Shown: piece after piece, positions 25,621-36,575 of the stretch
Numbering within the stretch: position 1 is the stretch's first letter
How the letters are laid out: every line of letters starts with the position of its first letter
The notes under the pieces: generated by a model
Databases searched by the model: none
Told to the model about the DNA's origin: nothing
What the model saw: the letters and a program-made list of their open reading frames with translations, nothing else
NCBI RefSeq assembly: GCF_000204055.1
Contig: NW_006768793.1
Coordinates: 897,983-961,982, forward strand
DNA from: Melampsora larici-populina 98AG31
Taxonomy: Eukaryota > Basidiomycota > Pucciniomycetes > Pucciniales > Melampsoraceae
Direction: 5' to 3'
DNA length: 64,000 nucleotides
Made by a program: the position numbers and the translations under genes

Positions 25621-26099
25621 CTCGAGTACTGACAGGAACCCTTACCCAACCAGTCAGAGAGCTTTGATGTCAAAAACGGTATAGAACCAAAAGTATAGAG
25701 AAGAGCTCTTTCCCCCTGTCATCCTCATTACCTCCTCCAAACACAAGGGGACAATAGTTCAGGCGGAGAAAGGTATGACAAGGTGCAATTCAAGGTTCTT
25801 CGGCTCCACACTACCAGCATATTTATCTGAGGTATCCTTGCATCCGAAACCTGAGACATAATCTTTCCAAGGTTTTAATCCAAGGTCATTCTCAGTGCAG
25901 AACACTGCATCAGATAAAAATTTGGACAAGGTCTGTTTGGGGAAACTGTTTACAATAAATTAACATAAAAAATCATTCTTTTTGTAAAACCAGATGGTCA
26001 GCAGTGGTCATCAGCAATCAACTGCACCTTGAGAAGCCATTGATGCATGACTTTTTTTCTTTTGTGGATGTTTGATGCTTATCATAAGGCACAGCCCCC

Positions 26100-28462
26100 A
26101 ATCACAAGGCACTGGCAGGCCAGTGCATCCCAACAACTTCAGAATGTTTTAAATTAGTTTTCAATCAGTTTTTGGATGCATGTCATGCATTTTCCAAAAG
26201 GTATTTGGATATATCTTGACCAATTGTCAGATAGGTCTTGACTGGTCATTCAAAAGTTCTTGACCAGTCCTGGAACACATTTCCCCTGGTTATTAACCCA
26301 ATCTTGGACAGATAATAATCAAGTGTCCAATGGTTATGAGTTGGGAACCAAATTCATAATGAGCTAACCAATCCAATTGGCCATATGGACCCTTTTCAGC
26401 AGCAGTGGTTGGTGAAGTCCAGAATTGATGTCTCTCTCCCAAAATCTCATATACAAACTGGCAACATGTATGAATCAAGAGTGTTCACACAACAAGGAGA
26501 CCTGAGCAAAATTATGTCATAACATCTACAACATACTATGAGTATTCAAAACCAATTATCCATCAATAATAATGTCATATATTGTCAGAATATGAGGTGT
26601 TCACGCTTGACACTGTGAACCTAGGACAGAAACCTTCAAAAAGGTTTAACAAAACTATCAGCCCGTGTTGACGAGACACACTGAGGCAACTAAAAAGGAC
26701 AAGTGCTAAACTTGGCAAACCTTCAAAAAGGTTTAACAAAACTATCAGCCTGTGTTGACAAGACACGCTGAGGCAACTAAAAAGGACAAGTGCTAAACTC
26801 GACAAACCTGGAAGGGAACAGGGAGGATTATGAAACTGAAGTTTAGAATCTTTTTCCTTGATGATGTGAGATGAGAAGCTACAGCAACATACAACACACC
26901 TTTAAAAAGGTTTAACAGAACTATCAGCCCGTGTGAACAAGACACACTGAGGCAAATAAAAAGGACAAGTGCTAAACTCGACAAACCTGGAAGGGAACAG
27001 GGAGGATCATGAAGCTGAACTGAATGAGAGAGAATTTTGAAGTAAAAGAGATGATAGAGATGAACAAATAATCGTAGCAAGGTGGTTCAGTAGAATTCTT
27101 AGTATTTTGATAAAAGAAAAAGTTTAATTGATAACTCATGTTTAGAATCTTTTTCCTTGATGAGGGAAAAAGTTCTAAATGTAAAGAGAGGCAAGATTAT
27201 AAGAGAAAAAGTCACAAAGATAATTTTGGGATTCAAACATCACGTCCACATCCTTATTCAGGTTAACTCAACTACAATCCCAATCCGGTAAATCCTTCTA
27301 TCTCTTCCTCATCACGCCTAGTTATCAAATCCCATTTTGTCAAGACATTCTAACATTTCTTCCACCTAACCTTGTACCTTGACACTGATTGAATGTTTCA
27401 ATTTAAATCCTCCTTGCTACATTCCTTTCTGTCAACGCTACACATGGTGGATACTTTTGACTCCATAACCGTCATTGGGTTTGACCCAATCATGATTTAC
27501 TCCAACATATTCATCTTTGCCTTGCACAAATCCCTGGTCAAACCACAAAAGCCAGTCAAAAGCCAAAACCACAATCATTTTGAAACTCGGCAGATTCATC
27601 AATTCAACTGTTGAGAGTGTTTCACTGTGAATATCAAAAGTACCTTTTTCATTCTTGATGACAACTAGCTGTCCAATGAACTTGTCACACTCAATGTCAT
27701 GATATCCTCCATGCTTGTCATATAACACTGAGATTTTCAGCAAGTCATGCAACAAAGAGTATATATGGATTCTTGTGTTCACCATCTTCATTGAGAGGTA
27801 TCAATGAGTTGGATGTAGCTATTCCCAGGGGTCTTCTTGTAGGTGCTGTGTGGCTTGTTTGAGATCACTATCCTTGTTGTAACATCAAATTTTGAGGTTG
27901 CAGTGTACTTTGCCCCTGTATAAACATTCTGTTGAAGTGTCAAAAAGGTGATAGGACTGAGTTTGTTGGCTGCCCACTTTGTCTGGCGCTTTCTTAAGGA
28001 GTACTCTTCAATAATTGAATCATTGCAAAAGTGGTGTGATCTTTATTGATCATGGCTTGGAAGAAGCTGTGTCTGGAATAGTGCTGAAGTAATGACTCAC
28101 CCTGCCATTCTGGTGATGGAAAAGAAGTTCAGCTGATGGTTTGTAGGATGAATAATGGGATAGAGTATGGAGACAATCCTTCTGATGACTGGACAAAATT
28201 GGTACAAAAACAAGTTGACACCTGACAATGCCTGGTTAAGGTAATTTGGATGACTGAAACAGATCTGTCCCACAGCTTGTCAATATATGGTCAAGACTTT
28301 GTTAAAATCTGCCTCACAGTGGGTTGGAAACTTTCCAAAAAAAACTAAATAAAGTTCAAAATCTGCCTTGCAGTAGTTTGGAAACTTTCCAAAAAAAAAG
28401 AAAAAAAAGATTCATGTCATGGGATGCACTGGCCTTCCAGTGCCCTGTGATTGGGGGCTGTG
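26100..28462. mobile_element. Non-autonomous TIR element, CACAG termini (copy in unit 1)
   Basis: Left end CACAGCCCCCAATCACAAGG, continuing GCACTGGCAGGCCAGTGCATCCCA. The right end at 28420-28462 is its inverse with about two changes, giving TIRs of 43 bp. The CACAG ends resemble the CACTA superfamily. No transposase is present. The internal 26575-27505 part is missing from the unit 2 copy and includes the 91-bp repeats. Homology between the two units ends at the right TIR. Confidence 0.65.
26627..26990. repeat. Three copies of a ~91-bp repeat
   Basis: The string CTTCAAAAAGGTTTAACAAA begins copies near 26627 and 26719; a third, slightly diverged copy begins near 26901. Each continues to a shared GGACAAGTGCTAAACT. 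Copies 2 and 3 also share the following CTGGAAGGGAACAGGGAGGA. They are translatable on the minus strand, but this looks incidental. Confidence 0.75.
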
Positions 28463-28466
28463 TGGG

Positions 28467-29728
28467 CAACGCTCGGACCTCAGTGTAGTCTACCGTGCCA
28501 TACCGTTATGGTCAGACAACTGTTTCCCAAAGTACATTTTGGCACTGTGGGACCGTAACGTACCTTACCACAATCGGCTTTTTTGGCTTTGGTAACGGTC
28601 AATGACGGTGGAATTTTAAAAAATTTAAATGAAGTTAGATTCCAAAGACACAATGAATGGTAATGAACGAGAGACAAGAAATTGAAAGAAATGAGATAAC
28701 AAAGTAAAAGAACTTGTTGTAAATAGATGAAAGAAAAAAAGAAAGTAAAACAAAATCGAAAAAGATACAATGTTAAACTACTTCTTGGTCTGTCCCTTCT
28801 TCTTCAGTTGTGCCTTGTATTCTGTGAGGTACTTTACTGCATCTTCATACTTATCTGTGGGTACAATTCCAGACTTGATCCACTCTCTACATCCCACCTT
28901 CCGAGTGATGGTATTTGGAAGTATTGAACCTTCTCCCGGAGCAGCCACATCTACAGCCGAGGAAAACAAACGCTCACAACAGAAATTAGTTCCCGATATG
29001 AACAAGTAGTCCCTTGCAATCAAAGCAAGTACCGGGAAGGACTTCTCATGTTTCTGAAAAAGTTCCAAATTGATATCAGTCTTCAATCACATGATGAAAC
29101 AGGTGAAAATTCAGAGAGACTTACCCTCCACCAGTCCAAAGGTTTTTCATCAGGCAAAATGCCAAAATTTCCTGACCAGTAATCAGTCAGCTCTTGCTCG
29201 TATTGAGAAGCTGGAGCATTATTATCAGACCCTGCTGCAAACATGTCAAACTCATCGATGTCAGTAGGTACTGTATCCTTATGAACTATTGGAGCTTCAG
29301 TTGTTTTGGCTTTCCAGTTGATCACCCGTTCTTCAAAGACCTCATTAATGGAAGCTTTGGCTGAATCACTTGCAAGTGGATAGAAATCTTAAATAAATTT
29401 CAATTGTCTTTGAGGATTAAGAATTGTGGTGATGACAATTATTTCAGTGCCTGAAGCCTTGTCCTGGTATGTCTTGAGCTACCATAGCATCTCATCAATC
29501 GCGCGGTGGATACTAGGAAATGTGGTATTGTCCTTCAACGAGTCAAGTTTCTTCTTGATGCGTAGGTATTCAGCAAGGACCTCGCATCCTGAGGATAAGT
29601 CACCCTGCATTCAAAAGGTGGCTTCTTCAAATACCTTGTATCAGAAGAAAAACATGTCAGTGTTGAAAAGGGTATGAAATCGTATATATATTCATCATTT
29701 TAAAAAACTTACCTCTAGAACCGGATTC
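28467..29728 (-). pseudogene. hAT transposase relic at the junction of the two duplication units
   Basis: Reading leftwards from about 29690, protein-like sequence covers a middle region with two in-frame stops (CEVLAEYLRIKKKLDSLKD ... AIDEMLW then stop), a linker (TVPTDIDEFDMFAAG), and after an intron (29055-29123) a hAT dimerisation domain: FPVLALIARDYLFISG, CCERLFSSA. The left edge CAACGCTCGGACC (28467) may be the 3' terminus. No complete 5' end is seen; sequence passes into unit 2 at about 29729. It cannot encode an active enzyme. Confidence 0.75.
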
Positions 29729-29798
29729 ACCACAACATTATCCTACTCCTGCAGTTGCAATCAAAAGGTCTATGAATCAAATGGATTTCTCAAAGTGA
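29729..29798 (+). pseudogene. Duplicated 3' end of the Bud4-like gene
   Basis: About 23 codons plus TGA corresponding to 20806-20875, with a change in the last residues (MNQMDFSK instead of MNRMDFSK). It has no upstream exons, so it is a by-product of the segmental duplication. The T-rich 3' region follows. Confidence 0.85.
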
Positions 29799-30205
29799 TG
29801 TTTTGCTTTGAGCAAACTTGTTCTTGATCAGATCATACCAAGGTTTCCAAATTGGAATCAATCAATCAATTGATAAATCAAAATAATCATCAACTCTTTT
29901 GTTTTCTCTTGCTCTTTATTCATATCTTGCTTTCTTTTCAGTAAACAAATGGAAACAATTTTCTAAAGAAAAAGCAAAAAGGAGAAAATCACATGGGGTT
30001 CCATTTTTTGTTGTTTCTTGTTCTTTTTAACTTTGATTCTTTTATTTATCTAATTTTCTGTTTTTTTTCAATCAAAGATGTTTTTTTTCTTGCTTGAAAA
30101 CAACTTGATATTTTAACTTTTCTAAAGCACCTCAATTAATTTTTTTTGTCATATAGAAATTTAAAGAAGAAGAATCAGAAAAGAAAGAATTTAGTGAATT
30201 ATTTT

Positions 30206-30749
30206 GACTTCCATTCATTCTACAGAGAGAGATGGGTTGAGAAAGTGGGATTGCTGAGTAAGTAACTCTAAAGATCAGATGTCATATACACCTAGATAAC
30301 CAGTTCCTTGAGAAATCTTACTCCAGGTCTGTTCTACCACTTGTGGGCCTACAGTCTCTCTCCTCGAGACCAATAAACCTTGTTGTGGTGTGGGGGTAGT
30401 CCAGTGGTAGGGGGAGTATCAAGGTTGGGGGTTAAACCCTGTCCTAGAATCTCCCTACCACCAGGCGAGAACAGGCCTGGGAATGAGACTTCTCAACCCC
30501 CCGGGCGGTGGGTGGGTTTTTTAGAAAAAGTTTCTAGCTTAGAGCTACGAAACAGCCTTGTGAGGTGACAGGAACTAGCAGCGGGAATGAGGGATGTGGG
30601 AAGAGGAGGAAAATTTCTTTTCCTCCCAACTTCCAAATTCCTGGTTGTTACGTGTTTAACAACCATCTGTGAATTCCCTGTTGCCCTGTCACCTCCTCTC
30701 TCTTCCGTGAATGGAATTCAGAGTACCGTCACGGGCTAAGGACATTACC
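30206..30749 (+). mobile_element. Insertion with tRNA-derived SINE-like promoter
   Basis: This block is absent at the matching place in unit 1 (about 21285-21295). It contains a pol III A-box-like TAGTCCAGTGG at 30397-30407 and a B-box-like GGTTAAACC at 30430-30438, 33 bp apart as in tRNA genes, without a foldable tRNA downstream. I take it as a tRNA-derived SINE with flanking sequence. Exact ends and target duplication are not resolved. Confidence 0.5.
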
Positions 30750-31874
30750 AATTTTTTGTTTCAGAATTTTTTCACCTTTTTTTTCTTTTGTGTAATTTGT
30801 TTTTTTTTGTTTTGGTCTTGAAGGAATGATTGAAATTGTAATTTGATGTGTCATTTTTCTTTAGCTTTTTAGATTTTGTCTTTTTTTTGAAATTTGATTT
30901 TCTTTTATGATAAATACTACATAGAAAGACCGAGGAGAGGAAAGCAAAAAGGGAGGATAACCGGATTAGGGTTGAGGTCATAAGGTACACTTGGGTGGTG
31001 CCTGGGGCTGAAATGATGTGGATACAGACAAGAGAACAAAGAGCTCAATAGCACCTTACCAATGATGTCTGTCTTCCTATTTGCGCTTAGACCCAGTTGA
31101 TCTTTTGGTGTTTTGGATTTCTTTTGTTTGACATGAAGATTGCCAGTGGAACTGTCAAGGACCCCCTACCTCAACATCACCTCCAATTTACCAGAGTTTG
31201 TATTCGTAAGGACTTAACAAACTCCCTCGCTCTTCTCTCGCTCTTCCCTAGCTCTTCCCTAGCTCTTCCCTCACTCCTCGCCCGCGCTTTCCTCGCCGCG
31301 ATCGAGAGCGTATAAATTTTACAACTCTGGAACACTGAATCGGCAGTCAAAACACCATGTGATGCTTTACAGCTCACACTTGTTCTTTGAAGAAATCGTC
31401 TTGACCCTCTGCGCAGGCGAAGTGTAGTCTCTTTTTTTGGCTTGACCGAGACGGTTCCACTGGTAATTGTACAATAAAGGGGTTTCAAGTTTGAATCGAA
31501 CTTGAAACCCTTTAATCGATTTTGTAAAGCTTGACAAGGATTTGACGTAAATTTGTTTGAGCTTTACAAGTAAATTTTGTCAAGCTTTTTAAAATTGACT
31601 GTGCTTCTAATCATCTCAAGCCAAAAAAAAATCCAAAACATCAAACCCTTTACGTGATCTAAGCGGAACACCCGAAAGATGAATCAAAGGACATTTGCCA
31701 TAGAACTTGAAGCACACAATCAGCTTCTTACCATACAAATCCTTGCGTTCATATGTTGAAAGTCAATATGATACGGCTCTGCAGAGGGTGATTCGCAGGG
31801 TAAATCGTGTTACAAGCCTTGATCACCGGGAAGAGTCGGTCAGACAGATTTTTACTCAGCCAGTCTTCAACAGA

Positions 31875-31883
31875 TATAAAAGG
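31875..31883 (+). promoter_or_regulatory. TATA box of secreted-protein copy 2
   Basis: TATAAAAGG, same context (CAGTCTTCAACAGA before it) as copy 1. A probable 5'UTR intron follows at 32104-32177, again leaving 10 nt before the ATG. Confidence 0.6.
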
Positions 31884-32187
31884 GCACCTGGTCTTCTGAT
31901 TACTCATTTGCTATCCAATCATCTGATCAATTTGCCACAACTGTCTTGGTATGTTTTCCAACAATTTCCACATGGAGACATCACCAAAACACATTGAGCT
32001 TATATATGGCCACTCTCTTTGCCCTTTTGATTGGTTCAGATACATAAATTGTTTTTCATCAGAGCTCACCCAACTTACCAAATTCCCTTACTTTAGTTTC
32101 TTGGTGAGTCTGAATATCTTTGATGGATTCATATTTATCACAATTTTTCCATGACTGAAACTTGGTTATCCAATTAGATATTTCATC

Positions 32188-32415
32188 ATGAACCTCATCA
32201 TCATTGCAGCCATGTTAATGATCTCTGTATCATTCAATCAAGCCTTTGGGTCAATCATCACCGATTTTAAGAGAGAAAATGCAATCATTCCAAGTGAAGA
32301 TGCTTTGGCCAACCATAGCGATCTCACTGTAGATGTCACTGAGCCCAATGGCACTTGTGTTTGTAATCCTGACCACCCTGATCTTTGCAGGTGCAAAATT
32401 CACAAAACCAGATGA
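32188..32415 (+). CDS. Small secreted protein, paralogue 2
   Basis: 75 residues, nearly identical to the copy at 23541. It lacks one Ile in the signal peptide and differs at a handful of positions (Gly-Ala to Gly-Ser after the leader, Val to Ala, Asn to Ser, Ala to Asp and Lys/Arg swaps at the tail). The four C-terminal cysteines and their spacing are kept. The preserved frame and cysteines amid more diverged flanks suggest constraint on the coding region; this is inference. Function unknown. Confidence 0.72.
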   Translation: MNLIIIAAMLMISVSFNQAFGSIITDFKRENAIIPSEDALANHSDLTVDVTEPNGTCVCNPDHPDLCRCKIHKTR

Positions 32416-32782
32416 TCTTTTAACCAGAAGATTTGTGTTGGGAAAGTGCATGTACTAAACTAGCCTCACTGCCATTGTTTTATCATCAGTGATCAAATTT
32501 CTGTTCATACCAGTCATTTTGTGTTGGGTTGTGGTCTTGGCAGAGCAGAGAGGAAAAGTAATAAGAACAGGTGAACAAACCACCAAGTACAGTCACTAAA
32601 TGACTGTAAAGCCTCTCTCAAGAGAATAGTCCAACATCTTGTTCCAACCCACCATGCACAAGGTTGAGCTTTGAAACCTTGGGAATTTGCCACAAATCCA
32701 TTCCACATGCTTTTGTGAGGCTTGGGTATCCCAAAAACGGAAAAACAGTTCAAAGACAAACACCATGTCTGTATCCTTGTAG

Positions 32783-33856
32783 CAACGCTGGATCACTACG
32801 CTACTCATAGCTATCTGGACCAATCTGGATAGCGTAGATGGGGAAGCTAACATATTAACACAATAAAGTTTTTCCGGCAGCCGCGGGCTAACACTTTTGA
32901 AGTAGCGTACCTTGGACAAGCTAACACAAAAGATCAAATTGCAATAATGTGGTTGTAATGCGCTACAAAAACGCGCCAACAGCTAAAAAAACGTCAAAAA
33001 CACTAAGCATATCAATCCACTTTCCCATAGGCCATGTCAGCAAGGGCTTGTAATTTATCCCATTGACTTCCACTCAATCTGACACCTCCATGTAGCCACA
33101 TTTGGCTTCCTACAAGCCTTGCTATATTCCACAGTCAAAGTGATCCTTGATTGCTTGCACAAACATCAACTACCGCTGAAAAGGTGCGCTCTGCGGGAGC
33201 CAAAGATCTGCAGCAAGCGAGATAGTCGCCAGAAAGTAACAAGATAACTGGATACTTTTTTTGCTTGTTCTGTTTGAAAGAAAAAAAGTAAGTACTGAGA
33301 GAGAGAGAGTATAACTCTTCAATATGATATGATTAGATCTACGTGGTGGACCAGGAGATTTGCTTTTAGAGCTCCTCCGAGAAGGTGTTACTGCCATGGC
33401 AAAGCGGTGATGGAAATTTTTGGAGAAGGAAAAAAGAAAGTATCACCAACGGGGGTCTTTAAGTTTCCACACCGGCTTGAACAAATGACTTGTGTGTTGG
33501 GGGTGAATGTATTGGGGTTGAAGGGGTATACAGACAATTATCACATCTCAACATCTATCCTATCAGTTGATTACAACTGATGTGATCAGGGATATTCACC
33601 TTCAGGGGGTGAAGACCTTAAATCAGTGCAAGGGTACACTAACCACAGCTCATAGCTAACGTTGAATCTCAATGTCTGTTAGTGTAGATGTACAGATCCA
33701 GCTGACGCTACAAACGTAGCAATACCAAGTTATCACAAAATCCAGGATCTTGTAGTGTAGATCACCACATCTAACAGAAAGTGTCTCGTTAGATGTGCAA
33801 AACAGTTACGCTACCAGCTACTCTAACGCTTTTCTAGTGTAATTGGTCCAGAGTTG
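32783..33856. mobile_element. 1074-bp TIR element, unit 2 only
   Basis: Inserted in GTATCCTTGTAGCACACC, which is uninterrupted in unit 1 (about 24135). It is flanked by CTTGTAG at 32776-32782 and 33857-33863. Ends are imperfect TIRs: CAACGCTGGATCACTACGCT and, inverted, CAACTCTGGACCAATTACAC. No transposase frame is seen, so it is non-autonomous. The CAACGCT start resembles the left edge of the hAT relic at 28467. Confidence 0.75.
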
Positions 33857-34513
33857 CTTGTAGCACACCAATGTGCACACACAATGGACTTTTCTTAGAC
33901 TCTCAAAAGACTCTTTGAAGGGTATTCACAATAGGCACATCTTCCCCTTATCAACTGGGAAATTGACACTCAGTTGACCCAAAAATTATAAAAAAAATAA
34001 ATTTTGGTCAAAACTTGTGAAAAACCCCAAATTTTGACTTTTTTTTTGGAAGAAGTAGGTACTATCAGAACCCTGGCACAACCAGCCAGCTTTGGTGGGA
34101 AAAATTGTATGGCAAATATAGAGAAGAGCCCTTTTCCCCTGTCATCATCATTACCTCCTCCAAACACAAGGGGTCAATGGTTCAGGTGGAGCAAGGTATG
34201 GCAAGGTGCAATTTGAGGCTCTTTTGCTTCACACTACCAGCATATTTATCTGAGGTATCCTTGGATCCCAAACCTTGGACATAATATTTCCAAGGTTTCA
34301 ATCCAAGGTAATTCCCAGTGTGCAGAACACTACATCAGATAAAAACTTTGAACAAGGCCTGTCAGGGGAAACCTTTTACAATAAATTCACATAAAAAATC
34401 CTATTTTGTAAAACCAGATGGTCAGCAGTGGTCAAAAGCAATCAACAGCTTCTTGAAAAGTCATTGACCCATAACTTGTTTTCTTTTGTGAATGTTTGAT
34501 GCTTATCATAAGG

Positions 34514-36575
34514 CACAGCCCCCAATCACAAGGCACTGGCAGGCCAGTGCATCCCAACAACTTCAGAATGTTTTGAATTGGTTTTCAATTAGTTGTTGAA
34601 TGCATGTCATGCGTTTTCGAAAAGGTAATTGGATATATCTTGACCAATTGTCAGATAGGTCTTGACTGGTCATTCAAAAGGACTTGACCAGTCCTGGAAC
34701 ACATTTCCTCAAGTTATTAACCCAATCTTGGACAGATAATAATCAAGTGTCCAATGGTTATGAGTTGGGAACCAAATTCATAATGAGCTAACCAATCCAA
34801 TTGGCCATATGGACCCTTTTCAGCAGCAGTGGTTGGTGAAGTCCAGAATTGATGTCTCTCTCCCAAAATCTTATATACAAATTGGCAACATGTATGAATC
34901 AAGAGTGTTCAAACAACAAGGAGACCTGAGCACAATTATGTCAGAACATCTACATCATACTATGAGTGTTTGGAACCAATCATCCATCAATAACCATGTC
35001 ATCTTCATCTTTGCCTTGCACAAATCCCTGGTCAAACCACAAAAGTCAGTCAAAAGCCAAAACCACAATCATCTTGAAACTCGGCAGATTCATCAATTTA
35101 ACTGTTGAGAGTGTTTCACTGTGAATATCAAAAGTACCTTTTTCATTCTTGATGACAACTAGCTGTCCAATGACCTTGTCACACTCAATGACATGATATC
35201 CTCCATGCTTGGCATATAGCACTGAGGTGTTTGGCAAGGCAGGCAACAAAGAGTACACCACAAACATTATTCAACTTCCCCAAGTGGGCGGGAAAAAATG
35301 ATTGGGTGTATGATTTGTCATAAAATGATCTATCACTCCACACCTGAGCCATAACACCCACACTACATATGTGTAGCAGGCTCAATGAATAGGTGGCTAT
35401 CATGTACATACAGTTCTGCTCAGTTATCTGCACATCAGGATAGTTTTTTAATATGTAATACATGCTGTAGCTTTTTTCAGATTGACAAAAGCATTCAAAA
35501 GATTGACTACATACACTGACTCAACGTTTTGGTGTAATCTCATCAACTCATTTGCATGTATCACCCTTTCTGTAACTAGGAAATAGCTTCAACATATTGC
35601 CTGAGCAGCTACAGAATTATATGTAATGGATTTTTGGGAGAATTTTTTCAAAGTCAAAAATGTTACATGTGGTATAACATGTGATTTATGTCTTCTGGTG
35701 GGCAAAAGACTGATCAGACCTGTATGTACATGATAGACAACTATTTACTTGGCTTGCTGCACAGCTGTAGTGTGGGTGTTATGGCTCAGGTGTGCAGTAT
35801 TGGATCCTTTGATGACAAACTGTACTATTAATCATTTTCCTATTCCCACTTGGGGAAGTTGAATGATGTTCACAGTGAGTATGGACTCTTGTGTTCACCA
35901 TCTTCATTGAGAGGTATCAATGAGTTGGATGTAGCTATTCCCAGGAGTCTTCTTGTAGGTGCTGTGTGGCTTGTTTGAGATCATTATCCTTGTTGTAACA
36001 TCAAATTTTGAGATTGCAGTGTACTCTGCCCCTGTATAACCATTCTGTTGTAGTGTCAAAAAGGCAATAGGACTGAGTTTTGCGGCTGCCCACTCTGTCT
36101 GGCACGTTCTTAAAAGGTACTTTTCAATAATTGAATCATTGCAAAAGCGGTGTGATCTTTATCGATCATGGCTTGGAAGAAGCTGTGTCTGGAATTGTGC
36201 TGAAGTAATGACTCACCCTGCCATTCTGTTGATGGAAAAGAAGGTCAGCTGATGGTTTGTAGGTTGAATGTTGGGATGGAACATGGAGACAATCTTTCTG
36301 ATGACTGGACAAAATTTCTACCAAAACAAGTTGACACCTGACAATGCCTGGTTAAGGTAATTTGGATGACTGAAACAGATCTGTCCCACAGCTTGTCCGT
36401 ATATGGTGAAGACTTTGTTGAAATCTGCCTAACAGTGGTTTGGAAATTTTCCAAGAAAACTAAATAAAGTTCAAAATCTGCCTTGCAGTGGCTTGAAAAC
36501 TTTCCAAAAAAAAGAAAAAAAGATTCACGTCATGGGATGCACTGGCCTTCCAGTGCCCTGTGACTGGAGGCTGTG
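34514..36575. mobile_element. Non-autonomous TIR element, CACAG termini (copy in unit 2)
   Basis: Same 43-bp TIRs as the copy at 26100 (left CACAGCCCCCAATCACAAGG, right end GGCTGTG at 36575). It lacks the 930-bp inner part of copy 1 and is interrupted at 35256-35877. The sequence just right of it (AGGGGTTTC) belongs to another repeat, so its target duplication cannot be judged. Confidence 0.65.
35256..35877. mobile_element. 622-bp foldback MITE inserted in the unit 2 element
   Basis: Ends CACCACAAACATTATTCAAC and, inverted, CACTGTGAACATCATTCAAC; both go on into CTTCCCCAAGTGGG. Inner parts are also inverted repeats (TGAGCCATAACACCCACACT and its inverse near 35770-35790). Unit 1 gives the empty site AAAGAGTATATATGG. 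A short AGTA direct repeat borders it. Confidence 0.75.

Larger units (their letters stand above)
20806..28462 (+). repeat. Segmental duplication unit 1
   Basis: Starts within the last exon of the Bud4-like gene and runs through its T-rich 3' region (20876-21570), a G/C-richer stretch near 22200-22450, the secreted-protein gene at 23541 and the TIR element 26100-28462. The same order recurs at 29729-36575 with many point differences. Relative to unit 2 this copy has extra DNA at 22920-23121, about 24318-25620 and about 26575-27505. It lacks the insertions seen in unit 2 at about 30206-30749, 32783-33856 and 35256-35877. About 21600-22150 has no clear partner. Confidence 0.85.
29729..36575 (+). 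repeat. Segmental duplication unit 2
   Basis: Begins ACCACAACATTATCCTACTC, matching the last exon of the Bud4-like gene at 20806, and follows unit 1 in order to the right TIR at 36575. Interrupted by insertions at about 30206-30749, 32783-33856 and 35256-35877. Point differences are frequent in noncoding DNA but few in the secreted-protein gene. Confidence 0.85.

Noticed and set aside
26575..27080. Minus-strand frames encoding repeated Leu/Val-rich segments
   Set aside because: They are translations of the 91-bp DNA repeats, with no start context and stops between blocks.
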